Source: Methanosarcina sp. ERenArc_MAG2
GTDB lineage: Archaea > Halobacteriota > Methanosarcinia > Methanosarcinales > Methanosarcinaceae
NCBI GenBank assembly: GCA_023955635.1
Contig: JAMXHR010000017.1
Span: forward strand, 372,001 to 436,000
DNA: 64,000 nt
Reading direction: 5' to 3'
Position numbers and translations under genes: made by a program. The notes under the pieces were generated by a model that made no database searches, had not been told where the DNA came from, and worked only from the letters and a program-made list of their open reading frames with translations. Within the stretch, counting starts at the first letter, position 1; each line of letters opens with the position of its first letter. Below are positions 46,024 through 55,455 of the stretch, piece by piece.

Positions 46024-47382
46024 ATGGATGAGAAGATTGCGCCCCACCTTGAAGAGTTAACCAGGGCGTTTGGAGACCTTGAAAAGACTGGTATCCGGGC
46101 AGAGTTTGAAAAACTTCTTGCTTTTCGCGTGCCGCCTGATGTTGCAAAAGAGAGTATCCTCCGCAAGTTTGGAGGAAAAAGAAAAGTCCTGAAGGTAAAA
46201 GACTTATTTAATAACCTGAAGAATTTCGAGATTACAGGCAGGATCCTGGACCTTGGGGAAAAAACAATTCGTCCTCAGGAAGGACCTTCTAAGCTTTATA
46301 CCGGGGTTCTTGCGGATGAAACAGGTTCAGTGATGTTTTCTTCCTGGAAGGAGTTACCTGGTTCGGTCGGGGATGTAATCAATATCAAAAATGCCTATAC
46401 CCGCATCTGGCAGAACAGGATCAGGCTTTCTATCGGGGAACAATCTCTTGTGTCGAAAATTTCTGACTCTGTGCTCCCTCCTCTGTCCGAACTTTCCGGT
46501 AGCCAGACAAAAAAGCTAATTGACATAGGAGCTGCGGATTTTTCAGTCGGGACCGTAGTGTGTGTGCTTCAGCTTTCTCACAGGGAAGTCCTTGTAAGGG
46601 GGCGCCAGTTCAGAATAGTTTCCGGTGTACTTGCGGATGAGACCGGCAGGCTGTCCTTTACGGCATGGATTGAGCTGGCTGGTATTGATATAGGAAGCAT
46701 AATCCGGATCGAAGGGGCCCAGGTAAGGATGTTCAGGGGAATGCCTTCAGTCAATATTTTGAGCAGCACAAAAGTTTCTTCAGTCGAGCCGGAAGAGGCC
46801 GGAAAACTTGCATTTACCTTCGAATCCGCAGGAAAAGATCCGGTTCCCCTTAAAATAGAAGAAATCGATTCCAGAGACAGCATGTTCGATGTGGCTGCAG
46901 CAGGCAACGTGGTTTCAGTCAGGCCTGGTTCAGGCATTATATCTCGCTGCCCTGAATGCGGCCGTGTAGTCCAAAAAGCGAACTGCAGGGTGCACGGCAA
47001 GGTGGAAAGCGTAAGGGATATGCGAATCAAAGCCGTACTGGATGACGGGACAGGGTCCATGTCAGTGATGTTTCCAAGGGAACTTGCAGAAATAATCTAT
47101 GGAAAAACCCTTGAAGAGGCTGAACAGTTAATGTTTTCTGATATCTTTAAAGATGCAGTCTACGAGGATTTAAAGCGTTTTCTCACAGGCCGCTACCTTG
47201 CAGTACGCGGAAACTCTTCAAAAGGTGAGTATGGAATTTCTTTTGTAGCTGAAAATGCCTGGGTACCTGAAGATGACCTTGCGGTCAGGGTAGTGGAACT
47301 GCTTCGCAGGCTCGGGCCTGATGAAGGGTATGGACAGGACAGGGATTCCCAGATTTCGAGTGGAGGAGTCGGTCTTGCTTAA
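46024..47382 (+). CDS. rpa: Replication protein A homologue (OB-fold, zinc-finger type)
   Basis: This single-stranded DNA binding protein for replication and repair has about 452 residues. There are two N-terminal OB folds (VLADETGSVMFSSWKEL near residue 90, VLADETGRLSFTAWIEL near residue 200) and a C-terminal third OB-like region carrying a zinc finger, CPECGRVVQKANCRVHG. This layout corresponds to the RPA2/RPA3 type of Methanosarcina, not the four-OB RPA1. The ATG at 46024 has GGAGG eight bases upstream; upstream in-frame starts are less likely. Its 3' end overlaps the next gene by 53 bases. Confidence 0.9.
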   Translation: MDEKIAPHLEELTRAFGDLEKTGIRAEFEKLLAFRVPPDVAKESILRKFGGKRKVLKVKDLFNNLKNFEITGRILDLGEKTIRPQEGPSKLYTGVLADETGSVMFSSWKELPGSVGDVINIKNAYTRIWQNRIRLSIGEQSLVSKISDSVLPPLSELSGSQTKKLIDIGAADFSVGTVVCVLQLSHREVLVRGRQFRIVSGVLADETGRLSFTAWIELAGIDIGSIIRIEGAQVRMFRGMPSVNILSSTKVSSVEPEEAGKLAFTFESAGKDPVPLKIEEIDSRDSMFDVAAAGNVVSVRPGSGIISRCPECGRVVQKANCRVHGKVESVRDMRIKAVLDDGTGSMSVMFPRELAEIIYGKTLEEAEQLMFSDIFKDAVYEDLKRFLTGRYLAVRGNSSKGEYGISFVAENAWVPEDDLAVRVVELLRRLGPDEGYGQDRDSQISSGGVGLA

Positions 47383-48244
47383 GCGAGAAGTTGCAAAAAG
47401 GGTTTTCGCAAAGGAGTTTGAGGCCTGCAGAGAGCTTGAAAAATCAGCAAGGCCTGATTCTGATAACGTGGACTTGAAAACTCCTAATCTGCTTATCAGC
47501 CCGCTTGGGCTTGTTCTCAACCGCATTTTTGCGGTGGGGGTAATCACGGAACTTGACAGCATAGGGACACAGAGCGAGATGTGGAAAGCGAGAATAGTTG
47601 ATCCAACAGGTGCTTTTACGGTATATGCAGGGCAGTACCAGCCTGAAGCGTCTATTTTCTTTTCAGCGGTCCAGATTCCTGCTTTCATTGCCGTTGCAGG
47701 AAAAGCCCGGATCTACGAACCTGAACCAGGATCGGTTTTCGTCTCTATCCGGGCTGAAGAGGCAAATGTAGTTGACGGGGAAATCCGTAACAGGTGGGTT
47801 GTGGATACCGCAGAACAGACAGTTGAGAGGCTTGAAGCTTTCTCGGATGCGCTGGCTAGCGGGTATCATGGAGAAAAGCTTCGGGAATATCTTCAGGAGA
47901 AAGGCTTTTCTTTTGAGCTTGCGGAAGGGATTTCTATTGCGCTTGAACGAGAACGCTCTCCCGAAGAGTTTGCAAAACTGCTTCGGGCCTCTGTCAGAGA
48001 AGGACTAAAAACTCTGGATTTTGATTCCGGAGATAGTAGAGGGTCCAAAGCTGACCAGAAGGAATTTGTGCTCGAATTGCTTAGGGAAATGGGTGGAAGC
48101 AGGGGAGTTGATTATGCCGCTTTTATGGATGTTGCAATTTCGAGATGCATTCCTGAGGAGGTTGTGGAAGAAGTTATCCGATCCCTCTTTGCAGACGGGC
48201 AGTGTTACGAACCGAAGATCGGGATAATCAGGCTGGTTGGTTAA
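47330..48244 (+). CDS. RPA-associated protein (COG3390 family)
   Basis: The product has about 304 residues. The N-terminal half is an OB-fold-like domain (NRIFAVGVITELDSIG, MWKARIVDPTGAFTVYAGQYQPEA). The C-terminal half is helical with a winged-helix-like end (EEVVEEVIRSLFADGQCYEPKIGIIRLVG). Genes of this family sit directly after zinc-finger RPAs in archaea, and in haloarchaea the product co-purifies with RPA. The 53-base overlap with rpa in another frame indicates tight coupling. Function is to support RPA; the mechanism is unknown. Confidence 0.85.
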   Translation: MDRTGIPRFRVEESVLLKREVAKRVFAKEFEACRELEKSARPDSDNVDLKTPNLLISPLGLVLNRIFAVGVITELDSIGTQSEMWKARIVDPTGAFTVYAGQYQPEASIFFSAVQIPAFIAVAGKARIYEPEPGSVFVSIRAEEANVVDGEIRNRWVVDTAEQTVERLEAFSDALASGYHGEKLREYLQEKGFSFELAEGISIALERERSPEEFAKLLRASVREGLKTLDFDSGDSRGSKADQKEFVLELLREMGGSRGVDYAAFMDVAISRCIPEEVVEEVIRSLFADGQCYEPKIGIIRLVG

Positions 48245-48396
48245 TCATGTAGTGAAGAACAACCTCTATAAATATCAGGATGGGCAATATTTGCTTTTAA
48301 ATTCTTGTGATAATGCTTAAGTGTGATTAAGTTGATTGGTATTCTCTGTAAAAATTTAATGTCTCATGCTTATCATATTTATCTGGAGAAATTGAC

Positions 48397-49967
48397 ATGA
48401 AAGTATTGGTCAGCGACTCACTCTCCAACGAAGGTTTGGAGATTCTAAAAGAACACTTTACTGTTGACGTGTCCACCGGGCTGTCCGAGGACGAACTGGT
48501 GAAAATGATAAAGGATTACGATGCTCTTGTAATACGCAGCGGCACCCAGGTCACTCAGAAAATTATCGAAGCTGCCGACAACCTGAAAGTTATAGGAAGA
48601 GCAGGAGTCGGAGTTGACAATGTTGATGTGGATGCAGCTACCAGGAAAGGGATTATCGTAACTAACGCTCCCGAAGGCAACATGATTTCGGCAGCAGAGC
48701 ATACCATTGCCATGATGATGGCAATGTCCCGGAATATCCCCCAGGCAAATGCTTCCCTGAAAGCCAGAGAATGGAAACGCAATAAATTCACGGGCGTTGA
48801 AGTCAAAGGCAAGACTCTGGGAATCGTAGGTCTCGGGAGAATCGGTTCCGAGGTTGCAAAAAGGGCTTCAGGGCTTGAAATGAACCTTATGGGGTATGAC
48901 CCGTTCATTTCCGAAAAGCGGGCTGTTGAACTCGGAGTCAAGCTGTGTACAGTCAACGAGATTGCAAAAGGAGCTGACTACATTACAGTGCACACTCCCT
49001 TATCAAGGAAACCAAAAATATTCTTGATGAGGAACAGTTTACACTGATGAAACCTGGCGTCAAGATTCTTAACTGTGCTCGTGGCGGCATCATTAACGAA
49101 GAAGCCCTGGCAAAAGCTCTGGCAAGTGGAAAAGTGGGCGGCGCAGCATTAGACGTTTTCGTCGAAGAGCCTCCGTTTAAAAGTCCTCTTCTGGATTTTG
49201 ACAATGTCATAGTAACTCCTCATCTCGGGGCCTCCACTCAGGAAGCTCAGGTTAATGTGGCAATAGACATTGCCAAAGAAGTTGTATCCGTCCTTACTGG
49301 CGGGCTTGCAAGGAATGCAATCAATATCCCATCCGTAAAGCCGGAAGCTATGGCAGTCCTTGCTCCTTATATCAGGCTCTCTGAGATCATGGGCAAAATT
49401 GCAGGGCAGCTCGTAGACAGCAATTACGAAAAGGTAGAAATCGGGTACACTGGGGAAATTTCCGGAAAAGACACCAGGCCCCTTACAGTCTCTGCTCTCA
49501 AAGGGCTTCTTGAAATGGCTCTTGGTTCCGGAGTAAACTATGTTAACGCCCCTACCCTTGCAAAATCCAGACAGATCGCAGTTGTAGAAAGCAAATCCGA
49601 ATCTTCCGAGGAATATTCTTCAACTGTCAGTATCAGGGTTATTAGCGGAGACCTGACAAAGATAGTTGCCGGAACTGTTGTCGGGGATGAGCCAAAGATT
49701 ATTGCGGTTGATGAGGACAGGGTGGATATCTTCCCTGCGGGACGCATGATTTTTGCCAAACACGTCAACAAGCCTAATGTTATAGGTCCATGCTGCCTGG
49801 TTCTTGGCAAAAACAATATTAACATCTCAGGTATGCAGGTTGGCAGGGCCGAGATCGGAGGCGTGACCTTGATGGTTCTTAACGTAGACTCCCAGGTCTC
49901 TAACACAATACTCGAAGAAGTCAGGCAGGTGCCGGGAATACTTAGTGCCAAACTCGTGACACTTTGA
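48397..49967 (+). CDS. serA: D-3-phosphoglycerate dehydrogenase (one apparent frameshift)
   Basis: SerA performs the first step of serine synthesis. GRAGVGVDNVDVDAATRKG, the NAD motif GIVGLGRIGSEVAKRA, the catalytic arginine region NCARGGIINEEAL and the histidine in TPHLGASTQEAQ are present. They are followed by the allosteric substrate-binding domain and a C-terminal ACT domain (PNVIGPCCLVLGKNNINISGMQVGR). Repaired length is about 523 residues. The break in C3 at 48997-48999 is corrected by one C, giving HTPLIKETKNILDEEQF. A perfect-stem terminator follows. Confidence 0.95.
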
Positions 49968-49977
49968 ATTTTCCCAA

Positions 49978-50025
49978 GCTTCGGCATCAATTCAGAATAA
50001 GAATTCCATGCCGAAGCCTTTTAAC
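49978..50025 (+). terminator. Terminator after serA
   Basis: GCTTCGGCAT (49978-49987) and ATGCCGAAGC (50008-50017) form a perfect ten-base stem around twenty bases, followed by CTTTTAACCTTTTT. It separates serA from the DUF2240 gene. Confidence 0.7.
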
Positions 50026-50079
50026 CTTTTTCTGAAACCGCATCCTTGAAGCCTATTCAGCTTTTTAAGAGGGTAATGA

Positions 50080-50584
50080 ATGGAAGAACTTAAACATGTA
50101 GTTTCAATTCCTTTTAAAAAAATCTTGCCGTTTCTCTTTCGGAAAAGGATTTTGAGTTTTCCCTGGCTTTTGACCTGAAGTGGTTTTCCCCAAAAACTGC
50201 CTCAAAGGTAAAGGAAAGAGCCCTTGAAGTCGGCCTGCTCTCTCTTAAAAATGGTGCTCTTATACCTGGTTTTGATGTTGACAGTGTCAGGCTTCCCCAT
50301 GCTTTTAAACCATCTGAGAATTTTCTCGAAAGCCAGGAAAATTCAGGAAAAAATCTTCATCTCTCAAGGAAGAGATTTCGTTTGAGCAAATCCTGGAGTT
50401 CATTTCCGCAGACACCGGGGTAAACAGACAAAGGCTCGTTTCCGAAATCAATTCCATGCAGGACAGGCTTTCCTATCTTGTGGATATTCGGATCGTGGCA
50501 CTTGTTGTGGCAAGGAAGTTCGGGTGCGATATCGAAGCAATCTTTGGCAAGGTTGCCAAATCTGTGCTCGGCTCCTTCTTTTGA
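50080..50584 (+). CDS. DUF2240 family protein (two apparent frameshifts)
   Basis: ATG 50080 has GAGGG six bases upstream. The frame is MEELKHVVSIPFKK; one T added at 50137-50139 and one A added at 50348-50353 (A6) give a continuous protein of about 168 residues ending at TGA 50582-50584. Recognisable segments are FEFSLAFDLKWFSPKTASK, ALEVGLLSLKNGALIPGFD, and the helical C-terminus FISADTGVNRQRLVSEI and DIRIVALVVARKFGCD. It is an archaeal family of unknown function, helix-turn-helix-like in its first half. Assignment is from recall. Confidence 0.65.
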
Positions 50585-50610
50585 TGGAGTTCCGTAGCTA
50601 TTCAAATATT

Positions 50611-52242
50611 TCACAAATTGTTATGGATCGCCTTCATAATCGGGGGCACCGACACCTCTGGCGTAACTATCTCTACATATGCGCCTTTTTTAGTATTATC
50701 CAGCTCTGCCATGATCTTATCCAGGTCGCCACAGGTGATGGCCTTCCTTGTCATCCAGCCATCGCAGCCAAGTATCTCTGGCAATTTATGATATTGCCAT
50801 TGTGCAAGGTCATTGTAATAGTAATCTAACCTCTGAGATAGCATTCTTTCTATCAGGTAGCCATGATTATTCAGCACGAAAATAATAGGCTTTAGACCAT
50901 AGCGGTAAAACTGGCCAATTTCCTGGGCTGTCATCTGGTGTGACCCTTCGCCTGTTATAAGAATCACTCGCCTGTCCGGCGAAGCAAGCGCGGCGCCAAA
51001 AGAAGCCGGGGTGGCCCAGCCTATCGCTCCCCAGAGCGTTTGGTTATGGAATGTAGCTCCTTCAGGTAAAAATATTGGCAGTAAGCCATAAAAGGATGTA
51101 CCTGAATCCACTATGATGATATCGTCGGATTTGAAAAATTTCGCGTAGCTCGCGTATAGATAATCAGCTGTTATCAGATCGCCAGCGTTTACATCTGGCG
51201 TTGTGGGACTTTTAGCCACAGGTCCCATGACATCAGTACGCTTATGAAGTCTTTTGGCGAGTTCCTCCAGTACATCTGACATTTTTATATTGGTGTAATC
51301 AGCATGCCCTATATGGACATCGTAAGGCATTACATTGATGATTCGGGATTTATCCAGTTTTGCCGTGAATCTACCCATATTAGTATCAGACAGAATGGTG
51401 CCTATGGCAAGTATACAGTCGCAGGATTCGACGAACTCGCTGATTTCAGGATTCACAAGCTGTCCGCTGTATAACCCCCTATAGGAGGGATTCGTCTCGT
51501 CGAGGACTGCCTTATCCATAGCCATGGTCACATAAGGTAAACCCGAAGCATTAACAACAGCTGTGGCCAAATCCTTAAGCCCAAAGCGGTCGACAAAGAT
51601 GCCTGGCATAATACAGGCTTTCTTTGCCTCCAATAGCTTGTTTATAATGGCCGAGACCACTTCTTCTAGCGCCTCAGGATCGCTTTTTACAGGCACATAC
51701 GCCGGTGCCTGGGAAGATGAGATAATTTCATTAACATAGTTGCCAGGTATGGCAATATAGACTGGACGGTGATTTTCCAAGGCTGCCGCAATGACACGCT
51801 CTATTTCATGAATGCAGTTTTCCGGGGTAAGCATTGTCTTCGCGCATACGACCGGTGTAGCCATTTCCATGAATAGGCCGAACTCTCCGTTACCCAACGT
51901 GTGATGTACTATGGCATGTCTTTCCTGTACCGGCATATTCGGCATCCCAACAATATGAAATACCAGATTGTGCTCCCCGTAAGAACCTGCTATGCCGCAT
52001 AGCGCAGACAGTTCACCTACTCCAAAAGTAGTAGACAGCGCTGACATGCCTTTGATACGAGCATAACCGTCTGCAGCATAAGCGGCGTTCAACTCGTTGC
52101 AGCAGCCAATCCAACGTAGCTCACTATCATCACAGATGGCGTCATTGATGGGAAACGCATAGTCCCCTGGCACGCCGAAAATATCCCTGATGCCCAGCTG
52201 TTTTAATCGATTCAGAAGATATTGTATAACTGTCTCAGGCAT
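50611..52242 (-). CDS. Thiamine-pyrophosphate-dependent 2-keto-acid (pyruvate/indolepyruvate) decarboxylase
   Basis: The product has 543 residues from ATG 52242 (GGTGG upstream). The catalytic glutamate lies in GCCNELNAAYAADGYAR. The HH pair typical of pyruvate and indolepyruvate decarboxylases is in ERHAIVHHTLG, and the TPP-binding motif is ITGEGSHQ followed at the usual distance by NNHGYLIE. The family decarboxylates pyruvate to acetaldehyde or aryl-pyruvates to aldehydes; substrate is not predictable here. The enzyme is unusual for a methanogen, which normally uses ferredoxin oxidoreductases. The gene stands alone, converging on DUF2240, and acquisition from bacteria is plausible. The frame is intact. 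Confidence 0.87.
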   Translation of the reverse strand: MPETVIQYLLNRLKQLGIRDIFGVPGDYAFPINDAICDDSELRWIGCCNELNAAYAADGYARIKGMSALSTTFGVGELSALCGIAGSYGEHNLVFHIVGMPNMPVQERHAIVHHTLGNGEFGLFMEMATPVVCAKTMLTPENCIHEIERVIAAALENHRPVYIAIPGNYVNEIISSSQAPAYVPVKSDPEALEEVVSAIINKLLEAKKACIMPGIFVDRFGLKDLATAVVNASGLPYVTMAMDKAVLDETNPSYRGLYSGQLVNPEISEFVESCDCILAIGTILSDTNMGRFTAKLDKSRIINVMPYDVHIGHADYTNIKMSDVLEELAKRLHKRTDVMGPVAKSPTTPDVNAGDLITADYLYASYAKFFKSDDIIIVDSGTSFYGLLPIFLPEGATFHNQTLWGAIGWATPASFGAALASPDRRVILITGEGSHQMTAQEIGQFYRYGLKPIIFVLNNHGYLIERMLSQRLDYYYNDLAQWQYHKLPEILGCDGWMTRKAITCGDLDKIMAELDNTKKGAYVEIVTPEVSVPPIMKAIHNNL

Positions 52243-52929
52243 AATATTACCACCAAGTTCATGTTTACTTGTTTCATCATTTTGGGTCAGGTCCGGTATT
52301 CGACACTTAACCAAAATATGACTTCAAGGGCCTCATACCAGCGGAATACCAGGACGGGCGCGATTCGGGCCAATCGTGCAGCCTTCTTCGCCTTGAAGCT
52401 TTACCAATCCACTTTACATTAGTTACTTCACATTAGTTAGACATCTCAAAGAAATCCAATGTTTATTCGGTGCCTGCTCGCAGATCGGACTTAACTTGAT
52501 AAGATATTGAGCACTCTTCAGATATGGATGGTTCCTCAGGTGATATAGTCTCTTCAGTATTATAAATAGGACTTGTGCGGTTGAACTCAGAAAGCAATAG
52601 CATAAACCCTCGAAAGCAATAGCATTAAACCCTTGAAAGCAATAACATTAAACCCTTAACTGTATAAAACACTAAACCAGTTACAGCGTCGAATATTCCT
52701 GGTTTTGTGCTTCAAGTGCGTAAGTCGTAATAAAAATATAACTTTTTGCTCAAAGAGGGCTAAATTCCAAAGTTACATGTTTCCCGTCTAGAATTGTGTC
52801 TTGAAAGCTTTCTAAGATAGTGTCTTACCTAAAAAAGAGAATACTAAGGTTTTCCAGACTTCTGTTTCTCTGGTTATATGAGGTTTTTCCCATTTGATCA
52901 GGACTGTGGAATCCCCTTGAAGGCTTATG
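52243..52929. other. Spacer upstream of the decarboxylase gene
   Basis: No gene supported. 52300-52400 is richer in G+C than the surrounding spacer and contains CTTCAAGG/CCTTGAAG arms about 70 bases apart. A triple repeat lies at 52590-52658. The remainder is A/T-rich. Confidence 0.45.
52590..52658 (+). repeat. Three tandem ~23-base repeats
   Basis: Units starting GAAAGCAATAGCAT at 52590 and 52612 and GAAAGCAATAACAT at 52635, each followed by a TAAACCCT-type end, with lengths 22, 23 and 24. It is non-coding. Confidence 0.85.
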
Positions 52930-53136
52930 TTAATCGTTCTTCTGTTGCTGCAGGCGGTTGATGTATGATATTATTGTGGCGAGTGGTATTCCCATAGCTG
53001 CTATTGTTGTTCTTGTGTTTATTTCCCATTTTGGGTATTCTAGTGTGAGGATGAGCAGGATTAGACTAAACGTGAAGAGCAGGCCTGTGCTAAATGTTGT
53101 GAACCATGCTGGTATTATTGTGTTTGTTTTTACCAT
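52930..53136 (-). CDS. Possible small membrane protein
   Basis: About 68 residues from ATG 53136, with two hydrophobic stretches (FSTGLLFTFSLILLILTL and TIAAMGIPLATIISYI) and a charged end (NRLQQQKND). There is no ribosome-binding site. A similar-length open frame exists on the plus strand (52958-53155), also hydrophobic, and only one of them can be real. I prefer the minus strand for its positive-inside charge pattern. Weak. Confidence 0.3.
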   Translation of the reverse strand: MVKTNTIIPAWFTTFSTGLLFTFSLILLILTLEYPKWEINTRTTIAAMGIPLATIISYINRLQQQKND

Positions 53137-53586
53137 TATGTTGTTAATCAAATAACTTATTAATATTTATTACGTAGTTAAAGTTTTTCGGTTTGCCCTC
53201 TAGCAGGCTTCCTGGTGGTATAAAGTGTATTTCGCAGGAATTACGCTGCAAGTATGCCATCAATCTGGCACTCCGTATATCGCCTCAGTCCCAGAATATT
53301 AGAGTTGAACTTTAGTTTGGAATACCGTAATATCTATGTGTGGCAAGAGAAGAACTAAACTGTTTTTTCTATTGGAATTATAACAAATCAAAACTATTGA
53401 TGCACATAATCTTTATGTACTAGAAATGTTATTCAGATCATACCAATTCCGACTAATCGCTTGATCTTTAATTTGCAATTTCCGGGCTTAATGTTCCGGA
53501 TAGGTAATTATAGCGATGTTCGAACGCGATCGGGAATTTTTTTCCGCGTGAGTGAGATTTATACTAATCTTGCGGAGGAACATACA
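53137..53586. promoter_or_regulatory. Leader and promoter region of the ribosomal cluster
   Basis: No gene supported in 53160-53570. The region should contain the promoter for the L18e-L13-S9-RpoN operon. GCGGAGGAAC at 53571-53580 is the ribosome site before the TTG start at 53587. Confidence 0.45.
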
Positions 53587-53967
53587 TTGGGTAAAAAATC
53601 ACTAGTAAAACTGATACGAAAAACAAATCCAAGAATCGTTTCCCTGATTCTTACCCTGAAAGAAAGGGCCAACGGAGATGCCGCCCCAATCTGGAAGGAT
53701 ATAGCGAAACGTCTTGAGATGCCGGCCAGAAACTATGCGGCTGTGAACATAAGTAAGATCAACAGGCACACCGCAGAAAATGATGTCCTGCTTATTCCGG
53801 GAAAAGTTCTGGGCGCAGGGCTGCTTGATCATCCTGTAACTGTTGCGGCTGTAACCTTCAGTGGATCTGCAGTTGAAAAGATCACTGAAGCCGGTGGCAA
53901 GTGCCTGAGTCTCGAAGAGATAATGGAAGCAAATCCTAAAGGGTCCGGTATCCGGATTTTCCGCTGA
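53587..53967 (+). CDS. rpl18e: Large-subunit ribosomal protein L18e
   Basis: 126 residues from TTG 53587, chosen because GGAGGAAC precedes it and because the family starts with GKKS. The open frame extends much further upstream but without conservation. LIRKTNPRIVSLILTLKERANG and DVLLIPGKVLGAGLL are the family signatures. It is the first gene of the archaeal L18e-L13-S9-rpoN cluster; its stop is almost contiguous with L13. Confidence 0.93.
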   Translation: MGKKSLVKLIRKTNPRIVSLILTLKERANGDAAPIWKDIAKRLEMPARNYAAVNISKINRHTAENDVLLIPGKVLGAGLLDHPVTVAAVTFSGSAVEKITEAGGKCLSLEEIMEANPKGSGIRIFR

Positions 53968-53968
53968 G

Positions 53969-54400
53969 GTGTCGAAGATGACGGTTATCGATGCAAATGG
54001 ACTTATTCTGGGGCGTCTTGCAAGTAAAGTTGCAAAACAGTTGCTTTCAGGAGACGAAAAGATCTTTATCGTAAATGCCGAAAAAGCCATAATTTCTGGT
54101 TCAAAGGCAGCCACCCTCAGAGAATACCGGGAAACCCGGGAAAGGGGTGCTACGGAATTCGGACCTTATTTCCCGAAACGTCCAGACCGCATTCTGAAGA
54201 GGACTATCCGTGGCATGCTGCCTTATAAGAAATCAAGAGGCAAGGACGCAATGTCCAGGCTCAAAGTCTATGTAGGTGTCCCCTACGAACTCAAGGGCGC
54301 TGAAGTGATCACCATCGCAGATGCCGATATGAGGCTTCTGAGCTCCAATAAGTATATTGAGCTTGGTGAAGTGAGCCAGAAAATGGGTTCAAAGTTCTAA
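53969..54400 (+). CDS. rpl13: Large-subunit ribosomal protein L13
   Basis: About 143 residues. The universal L13 motifs are present: VIDANGLILGRLASKVAKQLL, the RPDRILKRTIRGMLPYKKSRG block and ERG-type basic patches. GTG 53969 or ATG 53978 are both possible starts; the second leaves a family-typical N-terminus (MTVIDANG). It is one base after L18e and 13 bases before S9. Confidence 0.95.
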   Translation: MSKMTVIDANGLILGRLASKVAKQLLSGDEKIFIVNAEKAIISGSKAATLREYRETRERGATEFGPYFPKRPDRILKRTIRGMLPYKKSRGKDAMSRLKVYVGVPYELKGAEVITIADADMRLLSSNKYIELGEVSQKMGSKF

Positions 54401-54413
54401 AGGGTGAGTCCTC

Positions 54414-54818
54414 ATGGTCAAAGTAGTTAATTCATCTGGAAAGCATAAGACTGCAACTGCACGTGCAACAGTCACAAAAGGAACCGGTAAGGTCAGGATC
54501 AACAAAATTCCGCTCGAGATATACTCCCCAGAGCTTGCAATGATGAAGATCTCCGAACCTCTGCTAATCGCAGGAAATGAAGTGATCTCCGGGCTTGACA
54601 TCAATGTCGATGTTCGGGGCGGCGGGATTGTCGGACAGGCTAATGCGGTAAGAACCGCTGTTGCCCGTGGTATTGTGGAATGGACCAATGACACAATCCT
54701 CAGAGACAACTTGGCAAGCTATGACCGCAGTTTACTTGTAAGCGATTCCAGGCAGAAAGAATCAAAGAACTTTGGTGGGCCTGGAGCAAGGGCTAAATAC
54801 CAGAAATCTTACAGGTAA
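54414..54818 (+). CDS. rps9: Small-subunit ribosomal protein S9
   Basis: 134 residues. S9 features include SSGKHKTATARATV at the N-terminus, DINVDVRGGGIVGQANAVR, and the invariant C-terminal KYQKSYR tail that reaches the P-site tRNA. Here the end reads GPGARAKYQKSYR. It is intact and followed by rpoN after four bases. Confidence 0.97.
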   Translation: MVKVVNSSGKHKTATARATVTKGTGKVRINKIPLEIYSPELAMMKISEPLLIAGNEVISGLDINVDVRGGGIVGQANAVRTAVARGIVEWTNDTILRDNLASYDRSLLVSDSRQKESKNFGGPGARAKYQKSYR

Positions 54819-54822
54819 GACT

Positions 54823-55011
54823 ATGATCCCAGTCCGATGTTTCTCATGTGGAAAAGTAATCTCAAACTATTGGGATGAGTACAAAAGACGCGTTAATGAT
54901 GGCGAAGACGGTGCCGCAGTGCTGGATGATCTTGGGATCACCCGCTACTGCTGTCGCAGAATGATTCTAAGCCATGTTGAACTCGTTGATGTGCTTTCGC
55001 CTTACCAGTAA
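54823..55011 (+). CDS. rpoN: RNA polymerase subunit N (Rpb10)
   Basis: 62 residues. The atypical zinc-binding motif CFSCGK near the N-terminus and CC pair in RYCCRRMILSHVELVD are diagnostic of Rpb10/RpoN. The start is ATG 54823 within TAAGACTATG; a longer frame upstream overlaps S9 and is not used. The stop codon directly abuts the tRNA-Pro gene. Confidence 0.95.
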   Translation: MIPVRCFSCGKVISNYWDEYKRRVNDGEDGAAVLDDLGITRYCCRRMILSHVELVDVLSPYQ

Positions 55012-55086
55012 GGGACCGTAGGGTAGCTTGGTCCATCCTTCGGCGTTCGGGACGCCGGAACCTGAGTTCGAATCTCAGCGGTCCCA
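55012..55086 (+). tRNA. tRNA-Pro (anticodon CGG)
   Basis: The acceptor stem GGGACCG pairs with CGGTCCC (55079-55085), with discriminator A at 55086. The anticodon stem CGGCG/CGCCG encloses TTCGGGA, giving anticodon CGG. The T arm is CTGAG-TTCGAAT-CTCAG. No CCA is encoded and no intron is seen. It starts one base after the rpoN stop, so it is probably processed from the ribosomal transcript. Confidence 0.95.
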
Positions 55087-55202
55087 TTACCCTATTTCCA
55101 GGGTGCTGGTTTTCAGGCATGTATTGTACTAAATATTAAATTTATCATGATTCTCAATTTATCGGAATTCATCGGAGCGTTTTTAAGTTTCAGGGTGATC
55201 AG

Positions 55203-55385
55203 TTGGTCAAGGAAAAGTATACCCGGTTCGAACGTGCACGGATTATAGGTGCAAGATCATTGCAAATTGCAATGGGAGCTCCTGTCCTTGTTGAAGATGA
55301 CGGGCGGCTGGATCCTCTCGATGTTGCTATTGAAGAGTTGAAGGCCGGAGTTATTCCTATCACGGTCAAACGTAAAATCCATTGA
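55203..55385 (+). CDS. rpoK: RNA polymerase subunit K (Rpb6)
   Basis: 60 residues starting at TTG 55203, with GGGTGATC upstream. TRFERARIIGARSLQIAMGAPVLV and the C-terminal PITVKRKI are the Rpb6/omega signature: the helix that clamps the beta' subunit. Position after rpoN and tRNA-Pro and before S2 matches the conserved archaeal order. Confidence 0.94.
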   Translation: MVKEKYTRFERARIIGARSLQIAMGAPVLVEDDGRLDPLDVAIEELKAGVIPITVKRKIH

Positions 55386-55455
55386 AAACGTAGTGGGATA
55401 CAGTTTAAGATATTGAATGTGTTTTATTGTTGATTCTATATTATGAGGTGACTTT

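Noticed and set aside
52958..53155. Plus-strand hydrophobic 65-codon frame
   Set aside because: Overlaps the minus-strand candidate; both are weak and the minus-strand charge pattern is better.
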